26,031 bases of DNA, taken from NCBI RefSeq assembly GCF_001039355.2, contig NW_019773666.1, positions 1-26,031 of the forward strand. The letters are read 5' to 3'. The position numbers and the translations under genes are program-made. The stretch comes from Lingula anatina (Eukaryota; Brachiopoda; Lingulata; Lingulida; Lingulidae). Shown one piece after another: positions 10,909-20,785 of the stretch (its first letter is position 1; every line of letters starts with the position of its first letter). The notes under the pieces are model-generated. The model was given only the letters and a program-made list of their open reading frames with translations, searched no databases and was not told the DNA's origin.

Positions 10909-13468
10909 GATAAATTGATTTTGGTGAAACTATTATAAAGGGAGGCTAAAATTTTTACATATATTTATTATAATTAATCATTCTTTTTGACTATTTTGGG
11001 GACATTCTTTAATTGACTTGAAGTTAAAGATTTCATATCAAAGAATGGTGAAGTACGTGTTTAGTGAAGAGGCTTCATTGACTCCCCATAGTGTATGTTT
11101 TTGTGTCGTTTCTTTTATTAAGTACATAATGTTCAGAAAAGGAAAGTACAAGTTGTGCGTTCAGTGTTCTGAAGCACAGTGTTTCATTTTATCCATTGAG
11201 ATTGCTATGAAGCGAAGAGCATTTTACATCTTTTAACCAACTTGGTCTTCATAAAATGTGTGCAGTTGATTACCATGTACGGGTTCAGATCACACATTTT
11301 GTCATGTGCATGTGAGAGTGACCAATACAAGCACGCGGAATCGAATTCTCACAGGGCGTTTCGTGCTGATAGTGTTCTTATAAGAGAGTTTGAATGTTAT
11401 AGAGCATGACTGGTGGAAAATGAGGTTACTTCATTTCCATTATTATAAATAAGTTGAGGTATAGTTAAGATGACATAGTAAGTGATCTGTAAATTTGACC
11501 TTATTTTTCTAATTTAATAACGGGGTCTTCAACCATGACTTGTAAGCTCTGATACAGAATTATTTTCGGCCCATGTCAGTCTGTTATGTGAATATTAGAG
11601 TTGTTTCTCTCATTGCCTTTTAATTAGTGACAAATGTGAATTGTATTGCCTCCTAAATTAAAGAACCATTTATATGGAAAAGCATTGTTACTATTACTGA
11701 ATAACAAAAATTGTGTCATGTTAGTGAGGTCAAACATTGTATAGCAAATGTTGTGGTGCATTGTTGTTTGGCATACAGGACTTGTCAAGTGCTTTTTGGA
11801 TGCGCATTCTCAAGGTTTATTCTGTGTTGCTTTTGCATAATGCCTGCTCAGCGCGGGGGGGAATACTTTAGACCAAAATGGCCACCACACACAACACCAA
11901 ACTACCGATTTAAGAAAATGCCTCAAGGTCCATGTGATTCATTAGGAACCTCGGTGATGTGATAGATAACCATGATTACGCAAGTTAGTGAGTTCAAACC
12001 GTAATGATGCCAGCTGAAGCTGTTGTGATGTGAATTACAACTATGAGGATGAGTTGAAAATGTTATATAATGTGAATCTAACAACCATGAAGTAAAGAAG
12101 ACATGCTGTGGAGTCAGAATCTTCATGATAGTGAATTACTCATGATGTAGGTTTGACATTGTTTGTTTGTTAGAGTCGTAATATGTGGGAGATCCACGGT
12201 AAAACCTTGATGTGTGGTTTGAAGGCTATCTTGGTCTACAGCAGTCCTCCCCTGAGCGCCTTATTCCAACAGTTTTCACATTTACTCTTCTGGGCAGAAT
12301 CATCTCACTTATTTTATTGTGAATATTTAATTGGCATTGCTATTATTATTATAATAATTAAATTATCAAAATTTTATTTTAATTGTACAGCAGTGAATGT
12401 AAACCAGACCTAGTGTGTTTAACATGGGTATGGTTATATTGGGTAGCAGAGAGGCTACTGGATTTTTATCACATTAATGGTGACCATTTTTTTTTTTTTT
12501 TTTTTTTTTTTTTGTAATATAGTAAAAAAAAGTTTGAAATGAATTAAATGCGTGGGGTTTTTCATGCCTACAGTCAGGGAGGCCAAGGTGATGATGATTA
12601 TAATATTTGAAAGAGGCATCTTCATTTCCTGGTTATCTGAAAAAAATTTTTGGTTTCTTCTGTGAAATGAGTAAAATACTGGAAGGGAATGTATCTGTAT
12701 TTCTTTGCCATTGTTCAGGAAGAAGACGGCAGTGATGATGATAATTATATCGAACATCAATTAATACTTGATTGATGACTGTTTTGTGTAAGGGAAGATG
12801 CCTGCTTGCATTCAACACGTACAGATTGGCTGTATCTTGTGTTGAAAATTTGTGTACAGTAGTAGAAGATTGGAATAAACTCAGTCGAGATATTATCTTT
12901 TGTGTGGAGCTTTTATTCTTAATCTCAGTGTTTTAAATTTAGAGATTTTTAATTACTTGTCTCTCAAGTCCTTCCAACATCAAAATGGACAAAACAAAAA
13001 AAAATGAGTTTATAAAACGGTGCGTTAAAAGTCAAGGCGAGAAGTTGATGTTATGCTGACAAAATAATCCTATGTCATCCTGCAATTAAGGCAAAACGGT
13101 TAAGGCTTCGTTCACATGCAATGTCTATTTTCTAAATTCTATTTTCTATTCGCGCTATCTTATGATCACGGTCTGTGCACTGAATATCCCGCCGCGTAAT
13201 TACTGGCAGCGCGAGCCAGTTACTATAAGTTACTATAAGTAACTGGCTCGCGCTGCCAGTAATTACGCGGCGGGATATTCAGTGCACAGACCGTGATCAT
13301 AAGACATGCCGCAAATAGAAAATAGAATTTAGAAAATAGACATTGCATGTGAACGAAGCCTAAGTAAGAGCTATCGTTTATACCATTTTAAAATGTGGTT
13401 AAGGGTACTCTATACCGTTTTTACCTGTCAAAATAAAATATCCTCTAGAAATGCTACCCACTGAAAAA
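10909..13468 (+). repeat. Large duplicated block, copy 2 (with MITE)
   Basis: This is the second copy of 8571-10907. Over most of its length it differs by only a few percent, for example in T-run length (longer here, about 12487-12513), isolated substitutions and a short rearranged patch near 12187-12200. Its main difference is the MITE at 13104-13360. It runs on without a break into the unique DNA beside the ZRSR2 3' end, whereas copy 1 is continuous with the TFDP side. That is the expected layout of two overlapping haplotype contigs. Confidence 0.95.
13104..13360. mobile_element. Near-perfect foldback MITE, PIF/Harbinger-like, young copy
   Basis: The two arms, about 118 bp each (13104-13221 and 13242-13360), are almost exact reverse complements around a central tandem TACTATAAGT. 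The ends read GGCTTCGTTCACATG and CATGTGAACGAAGCC. TAA flanks both sides (13101-13103 and 13361-13363). The matching place in copy 1 (TAA at 10800-10802) is an intact empty site, which proves the boundaries and the 3-bp target duplication. The element is non-coding and would form a long hairpin in single-stranded DNA or RNA. It belongs to the same family as 181-404. The high arm identity suggests recent insertion. Confidence 0.93.
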
Positions 13469-13831
13469 AGGTTTTAACCCCCAATTTGTGGTAGATTTTA
13501 ATGATAATTCCAAGAAAGATACATGGATGTTTCAGCTTTTATTTCCAAATGTTTCAAAACAATAGTCAGACCAATGGCACAGATCGCCTTTCAGTTTCTT
13601 CTCGACTTAAAATATAACTGAAGAAAAGTATGTTCTTATTTGTAACTAAGGTAAAAATTAGTCAGTATATAAGGTAAATAAGAATGCATTAAAAAAAAAA
13701 AAAGTGATGTCCCAGCTGTAATGGGGATGTTTACCTAATGAAATCATTATTGTTATTATCAAGTAAATAAACATCATTTAAATTCATTAAATCATTATTG
13801 TTATTATCAAGTAAATAAACATCATTTAAAT
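13469..13831 (-). other. ZRSR2 3' UTR and intergenic spacer
   Basis: This stretch lies below the ZRSR2 stop codon on the minus strand. AATAAA on the minus strand at 13543-13538 is the most likely polyadenylation signal, giving a 3' UTR of about 0.3 kb. An A-run at 13691-13703 and a 48-bp tandem duplication are also here. No gene is seen. Confidence 0.55.
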
Positions 13832-13835
13832 TCAA
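13741..13835. repeat. 48-bp tandem duplication at the ZRSR2 stop codon / 3' UTR
   Basis: The unit at 13741-13788 is repeated at 13789-13835 with essentially no differences until the last base or two. On the gene strand the duplicated segment starts at the TGA stop codon (13834-13832) and takes in about 45 bases of 3' UTR. Confidence 0.9.
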
Positions 13836-16800
13836 TCTCCACTCTCTGAGACTAAGTCAACTTCCCTATGCTCTTTGTCAAATTCTGGGCTAGTTATTAA
13901 AACAGACTGCTCCACGTCCGACCTGCTCTTCTTTTTACTTTTCTTGTTCTTTTTGTGTTTTTTCTTATGTTTTCTTTTCCTATCTCTTGACTGAGATCTG
14001 GATCTTGACCTACTTTTGGACCTGGATTTCGAATACGTCCGTTTGCTGGAAAAATATTTTTAAAAATTAACAACCTGAATTAACTAAATGAGCAGCTGCT
14101 GATGTTAAAAACATTGCAGGGATGAAGATGTATTCTTATTAAAAGAAATTTGGCTTTGGTATTAATTGTCAGTTAGTTACAAAATTTGTTGAAACATCAG
14201 TAACTGATTAAAAAGAACTTATGACTTAAAAAGAAAATATCACTTTCCAATAAATAGCAGTGAAAAAAGAGAACTGCTGTATTGATATAAAGCTTAAACT
14301 CATATTCAAAATACTTCAAAATTTTTTGCTTGCTTCAATATATGTGTGTGAGATCATCTGAAGAAAGGGAGTGATGAATGACAGTCAACGTCCTGCAAGG
14401 ATAAGATACTTAAAGAGATAGCCAGATATACATATACATATATTATCAACTTACCTTTTCCTTTTATGCTCTGAAGAATCTGACCTTTGACCCTCAGACG
14501 ATAATGACCTTGTCCTTGTTCTGGGAAGTAGAGAACTAGAACTTGATCTATCATATTTTTCTATTTCAGTATCTTTTAAGTCTGTCTGTGAATGGTTAGG
14601 TCTTTCTCTGTCAGAAGAACTTGAACATGACCTTGACCTAGATTTATGCCTGCTATGATGCTTTGATCTTGAACTACTTCTATGACTTTTGGATGTTTCT
14701 CTATCAAGTGAGGGTGATTGTCCACTATTTCTGTCTGATCTATTTTTGTATCTGTCTTTAAAGTCACCATCATCTCTTGAATCATGATGGTTTTGCTTTG
14801 GCGATTGTCTGTCATTTGACCTTGACCTTCTTCTGTCTCTTGACCTTGATCTGCGCCTTCTTCTTTGTTCTCTTCCATCTCTGTCATCCTCCCTGTATGC
14901 GTGCGAACGTCTTTCTCGTCTCTCATAACTATCATCTTCACGATGTCTGTAAGAGGATCTGCGCCTGCCATTACGATAGCCTCGTTCAGAGTAATACTGT
15001 CTGTCGTCCCTTTTTGATGAACCACGCTCGCTTCTTCCTTCATGTCTCTGAGAGGATGCAAATTCAAAGTCCCTGTCTGCATCACGAAACTCACCATTGG
15101 GATTGCGGAAGACGTGAAGGAAGTTGCAGTTTTTGCCTTTCGGGCAGCGTTTCATGTGAAATAGGCCTATTACAGAAAAAATTTAATCATTAGACTTGCT
15201 TTATAAATTGACCGTAAGAAAAGAATAACAATTTCAATCTGGAATATTTCTTATAAATCTTCAACTTAGAAAAGCATGACTTCCACAAAAAATTATTCAC
15301 TTGAGAAATTTTCTGAAAACGATACCAAGTAACAGTTTCATACAGGATTTCAATGTGGGACACCACCAAAATTGATCACCACATTTTCAGGAATTGACGT
15401 TAGGCAAACAATACTAGATACATTTCAAATGTGGGAGATTTACCAAAAAAATCTTCAAAAAGTTTTTTGTGTCTTTGCATCACAACAAGGACTGAAATCA
15501 AATTTAATATTTCACAATGAGTCAACTTAAACAATGCTATACTGATTAAAGATGACTTATGGTATATCCAACAATGACAAAACCCAAACTTACCACATAT
15601 CGCCCCTTTCCACTTGGTGACAACTGTGAACTCACACTGTAGCTGACGACCTCCATACCAGCGGCCATTGAAGGCAGCAAAGCCACGTATTGCTTCCTCC
15701 TCACTAGAAAAAAGGAGACAGAAAATACTTATTCATATATACAAATTTTTTAAAAATTTGAAAATCGTTTAAATTACACAAAAGTAAACTTTTCTTTCAA
15801 GGCAGTTGCATTAGGAAAAATAACAAAAGAGAATATATATGAAAAAAAAAAAATTCCATTGCCACTCAGGCTGGCCCTGAGGAGGGCTTTATGATTACAG
15901 CTCACCAGCAAAGCTGTCAAATGTACAGAATTTTGCTTCAGAGCATTCTGTTGTCACTGTTACATACCTGGCAAACTGAACGTAGACATTTCCTCTCAGG
16001 TGGGGTTCGTGGTTACAGCAGACCTTGAACTGTACCACTCTCCCCACAGCCTTCAGCTCTGGAAGCACGTCCTCGTAGAACTCCTTGAAGTGCTGGTAGG
16101 TCTCTGACTCCTCGTATTCCAGGCTGATGTCTGAAAAAAGAATATAAAATCATTTTTTCCTCAACAGTGATTCTCAGTGTCTGATGTCTGGAAAAATACA
16201 AAACAATATACATATGTATTTTGTTCTTCAAAGATGAAACTGGTCAAACAAAGAAAAAGCCCTCAAATATGTTGTTCATCCTTTTTTATTGTGCAGTGCA
16301 CTTTTTTATTTCAACCACTTAAACTGGGTTCTAACATAGAATCATGTAATGGGGTTGAGGGGCTGGGGTGGCGAGTTTACTTCCTTTCATAGATTTGCTT
16401 ACAACTATTTCAACCTCTGAAATTGATCTGGTAAACTGGTTGCGTCAAGCACAGGGGCTCTGTTAACATAACATACAGATTACTCAGTGGTCATCCTTTC
16501 AAAATGGTGCAAAGTGTACCAAACATTGTGAAAAGGGCTTTGGATACATATATACCAAGCTAGTTGAACAAACGCAGAGATTTTTCTGTCGCCATATTGC
16601 AATATGGCGAACAGCATACCTGTGTCATACTCGTCCCTCATGCTTTCCTGTAAACCAAAGTGTGTGTACATTCCAGGAAATAACAAGGTCACACTGGAGT
16701 CTGGGAATGGATGTGAACGGGAGCATCTGAAAATAAAAATCCCTTCTGCTCATTAAATTTTAATCCCACTCTCCTCTTGTATCTGTAAGCTTCAATGAAT

Positions 16801-19770
16801 TGTCAGTCCAAAACAAACTTTACTAGTCAATAGTCAATAAGATCAATACATCATATAAAAAATTCACTTTAAAAGACTCATTTCCTTTAGTCAATGGTGT
16901 GTATGTGTGTGGGTGTGTGTGTGTGTGTGTTTGCGCACGCAGACGTGTGAGTGCGTGACAGTGTTCGTGTGTGTGTGCACGTGCGTGGGGGAGGGTAATA
17001 TTACAAAATCACCACACCAACCTTTCTGCAAACCTGCATGCACCAGTCTTCATAAAAAATGGACAGTTCTCCACCTTCCTCTCCTCACCGTACTGCACTG
17101 GGGCTAGCGGGTTATGCCACACATCCTAGAGAGACATAAATCAGACAGACATGACAGCATAATTTATAACACATTTATAACACAATTTATAACATATATA
17201 AATATTTGTCAAATTGTAATCTAGAAAACATGCAAAATGTGTCTGTAAACATTTTAGTGCCCAATAAAGTATTATCATTACTATTATTATTATTATTATT
17301 AAATAGAGCAATGGGGATAATTGTGTAATTCCTCATAAAGGACCTCAGTGGTTGAGGAAGAGGTTGGCAAAAATCAGAGCCAGAGAGAGGGAGAAAGAGA
17401 CAGAAAAATATGCAGATTCAAAAGTGAACCTTATAAAAAATCCAGAAATTACAAGCACTGAAGGTACATACACATATATACAATCCCCCGGTTTCTGGAT
17501 AAGTTAACAAGACTTAAACATTTAATTAAGCATAACTACCTTGTTTTCATTCTCTGTTGCTTTCTGCAGCAGTTCATCCTATAACACCAATAAATCAGCA
17601 CTAGCATGATAACACAATGTAATCTGATCTGAATAAGAGGTTAAGTCTGAAGATACATTTATATAACATCAACAAGTACAAACAAGTAACACGCTTAGTC
17701 CATTTTTCCTGGATAATTGGTTACTTTGACTATCATCATATCATGCGATAACATGTAATATAAAATTAAAATGTTTAAACTCTCGACCTTATCCAACTTG
17801 TTGCAATATATTATCAAAATGAAGATGAAAAGCAGAATTTCTTTTTTTTATTGTAATTTTAATCCTAAATTTTTGAGACAGACAAAAAAAATGACATTAA
17901 AAAGGAATCACTTATAAGGCGACTTATTTGCTTTTCAATGCATATTAAATATTATAGGTTATCTGTAATAAGGCTGTCTAAGCCCAGACATCTCAATTTA
18001 TAATCTGCAAAATGAAATACATTTCAATAAAAGATACAAATTGATCACATTCTTCTATTTCTCTCCAACATGAAAAAATTGACCAAATGTCCTTGCTGGG
18101 CAGTAATTTGGTCAAGGAATGCTTTTCAGTTTATTATGCTGGATATGAATACTTATATGAATATGTATATATATGAACATCAATTATCATGAAGAATGAC
18201 TATGTTTAAAGCATGATCAAAATTATTTTAAAACTTCAACATTTTCAAGAATGCTTTTTTATTCAAAATTCGAAAACTTGCTGATTTAATATTAGAAGAG
18301 CATCTCTTAAACTAATGTCCAGGTAGGATATGTTCTAGGGTCATCCTCCAGTCACCTGTCTTTTCTTCCTCTCTTCCTCCTCCTTCCTTCTCTTCTCTTC
18401 TGCCTCCGCTTCCTTCTTTTGCTGCTCCTCCCATTCCTCTCGAATTTTTCTCTGTTAAGAAATTGAAAAATAACAATTGATTTACAAAGATAAAAGTGTA
18501 CCTTTTTTTTTTTTTAATCCTGAAAATGAAAATCCTGAAGGTACACATCTCTATATATATAGACTGTCTTTGAGACATAGATACAACAGCCAAATATCTG
18601 GGTTTCTGGATAAACAAGAAGACTGTCATTTGAAAATTTAGGAACACACAGTCACTGCTGCTTACACACAAACACACACACAAAATTGCTCTGCCCTTCA
18701 GATTTACAAGTCAATCCAATATTGTCAAAATATATGGATTCTGCTTTGCTTTAAAGAAATTTTTTTCTTAATGAGTAAGAACCTGTGTAAGCAAATCATG
18801 GGGTCTCTAAGTATGAAGCCTTTTTAACAAAATGATAAAATTTAGCACAATCAATCTCACTTCTTCTTCTTCTTTCCTGCGTCTTTCTTTTTCTTCCCAC
18901 TCCTTCTTGGCCTTCCATGCAGCTTGGGCTTGGCGTTCTCTCTCTAACCACAGCTCGTGCTGTCTTAACCTACAACAAAGGGAATGCTTTCTACACAGCT
19001 GAACTATACAGGTTTAGTATATGGAATAATTATAATTAAACATATTTAACAAGTTAAAATATTAAATTCAATGTCTGGGTATTTCACTTCATCTTTCATT
19101 ATTTGTCATTTTTATTACCTCCTTTATTGATTATACCCTAGAATTAACATGTTTCCTTATATTGTGATTCAGTGTACTTGCACATGAATTTCAAATATCA
19201 AACTCCCTTCCTTGCCTGTCCCTTAAACCAAGTGAACAAATTTTTCTACCATGCAGTCTTTGAAATATTTATCACTCATAGCCTCATAGGGTCAACATTT
19301 TCAGCAATTTTCAGGCGCTACTCACCTTTCCTTTTCATCTTCTGATGCCTCCTGTCCCTCACTCTCTGATGACACTGCCGTCTTTTCTGAATACAGAAAA
19401 AAATAATTAAAAACTACTCGACAGAAAGGTCTGTGTACAGTATACTGTAAGCAGAATGTAAAAGGTTTTTGACAGACTTACATATAACTACGTACAGTGT
19501 ATACATACATATGTATCGTAACCCCATTTCTACAACGAGGAATAGTTTTCTTCAGTTTCAGATAGTGGTGCACAGGGTGAATACCCATAGCTATATGTAG
19601 GCTTAAGTGTAACACATTTCATCAAATTACTAATTGACTGACCTTCAGATTCCTTCTGTTTGGCAAGTGCCTGTCTGTGAAGCTTTCTTTTCAGCTTTTT
19701 CCATTGCTTATGACTAAAAAAAGTGAGGGCATCATCAAATCGATTTCAAGTATAACATGTATGTACACAC

Positions 19771-19826
<56 letters not shown>

Positions 19827-20122
19827 TCGCTCATAGCTATGTTAAACTCATTTACCACTCTTCACAGTCAATTAAGTATGTTAAAGCAATGTCTTATTTC
19901 AGAATAACAGCTGGCAAACCTTAGTTTCTTATTCAGACCGGTGTTAGAATTACAATCGTTCTCAGGTAAGTTGTTCATCCCCATGTTTTTGTGAGTTCTC
20001 GTTTCCTACGAGAACACAAATTTTGATGACGTAGTTCACACAACCAGAATAATAACAATAACAATACGCACACTATTTAAACTTACGTTTATCAATTTAT
20101 GCGTCGCTCCGAAACTAAACAT
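13832..20122 (-). CDS. ZRSR2: U2AF35-related splicing factor, ZRSR2 (Urp) type
   Basis: Exons on the minus strand, in order: 20122-20087 (optional), 20005-19920 (ATG at 19984), 19713-19643, 19386-19326, 18969-18861, 18451-18356, 17578-17540 (39 nt), 17125-17022, 16726-16620, 16130-15968, 15703-15594, 15166-14455, 14045-13832. All junctions are GT-AG and in frame. Starting at 19984 gives 616 residues; the upstream ATG gives about 635. A charged helical region (about 60-140, WEEQQKKE) precedes zinc finger 1 (C168, C177, C183, H187), a U2AF-homology RRM (about 193-300, GNVYVQFASEEEA, NGRWYGGRQLQCEF), zinc finger 2 (C308, C316, C322, H326) and a long arginine-serine tail (RRRRRRSRSRDRRRSRS). Family members recognise the 3' splice site, chiefly of U12-type introns, in the nucleus. 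The tail is longer than in human ZRSR2 (about 480 residues). Identity is near certain; the start is uncertain. Confidence 0.94.
16181..16196 (-). pseudogene. Possible duplicated 3' splice site upstream of a ZRSR2 exon
   Basis: On the minus strand TTTTTCCAGACATCAG copies the true acceptor and exon start TTTTTCAGACATCAG about 60 bp downstream (16138-16124). If used, it would add a stop codon (reading ATC AGA CAC TGA). The match is only about 16 bases, so chance is possible. Confidence 0.4.
16588..16611. repeat. Perfect palindrome next to a ZRSR2 5' splice site
   Basis: CGCCATATTGCAATATGGCG (16590-16609) is its own reverse complement and extends one more base pair on each side. It starts about 8 bases into the intron after the donor of the exon ending at 16620. 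In RNA it could form a hairpin near the donor; in DNA it carries two opposed GCCAT cores as in YY1 sites. Confidence 0.8.
16896..16990. repeat. Imperfect (GT)n tract in a ZRSR2 intron
   Basis: The tract is GT-rich with interruptions, including alternating GTGCACGTGCGTG that could favour Z-DNA. It lies in the intron between the exons at 17022-17125 and 16620-16726, starting about 30 bp past the donor. Confidence 0.8.
19775..19821. repeat. (GA)n / (TC)n microsatellite in a ZRSR2 intron
   Basis: On the ZRSR2 sense strand this is a (TC)n run of about 23 units ending about 60 bp before the acceptor at 19715-19714. It echoes the (TC)n tract upstream of TFDP exon 2. Confidence 0.95.
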
Positions 20123-20785
20123 TCCGTTTTATTTGGAAAAGAGCACAACCCGAAGACGTACACAACAGTAAGTACATTAAAAAAGCCATTTTGATTCTGA
20201 AAATTTGATCATTTGGGTCATGAATTTCCATAAATTACCCTGTCAAAATATTTGGCAGGAGACCCCGTGAGGTCAGAACTACAGGTTAAATGTCAAAAAA
20301 TGTAAAAAGAAAATGCAGCGCAATAAACTTAACTTGAACGGATATGTAGCCACTAGCCGTTATGTTAATGTTGAATCATCCTTTGAGACTTAACAGACTG
20401 ATGAAAGTGTATTCATTTATTACCAAAGACGATGTGATTGTTGAATATTCACTGATTCAGTGCACTGTAGAGAATTGTAATTTTCTTCAGTTCATTTTGT
20501 GTACAGGGAGTGGCCTCTGCACATGTTGATAATAATAATAACCAAAGAACAAACTTTATTCCTGGCAGTTCAAAAATATTTTTAGTTGGTACTAGTACTG
20601 TATGTGAGAGATATTAGTACTACTCATTCTGTGTATTTGTAAGTTCAGCCCATAAATATTTAATTATAAACACAGCAATCACAGATATATATTCATCCAC
20701 AATTAACATTTCCATACACATTCAGATAAACCAGTAGTGGAGGCTTGATGAGTGACGGGTGTGATAGAAAGTGTTATCCAAGGTG
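20123..20785. promoter_or_regulatory. Shared intergenic region between divergent ZRSR2 and MOSPD1
   Basis: ZRSR2 reads left and MOSPD1 reads right from this gap, which is about 660 bp from the upstream ZRSR2 ATG and 800 bp from the downstream one. Both promoters must lie here, unless MOSPD1 has distant 5' exons. I see no clear TATA box. A TGATGACGTAG motif, like a CRE/ATF site, lies at 20024-20034, inside the putative first ZRSR2 intron. A possible 5'-UTR acceptor for MOSPD1 (TTCAG) occurs near 20721-20725. Motif calls are weak; the head-to-head arrangement is firm. Confidence 0.6.

Noticed and set aside
8571-13468. Biological tandem duplication or a non-coding RNA gene pair
   Set aside because: The N at the junction and the allele-like differences make an assembly artefact more likely; kept as a finding rather than called a gene pair.
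13741-13836. CRISPR-like or satellite array
   Set aside because: There are only two copies with no spacers, in a eukaryotic 3' UTR; it is a simple tandem duplication.
14576-15097. 173-codon minus-strand open frame
   Set aside because: It is an alternate frame of the same repetitive RS-coding exon; the true frame has zinc finger 2 and joins both neighbouring exons in phase.
14777-15193. 138-codon plus-strand open frame
   Set aside because: It is the antisense shadow of the arginine-serine exon of ZRSR2.
13832-20122. Whether the genes contain U12-type (minor) introns, which would be notable for a ZRSR2 gene
   Set aside because: None of the donors in the three genes matches the RTATCCTT consensus; all look like ordinary GT-AG introns.
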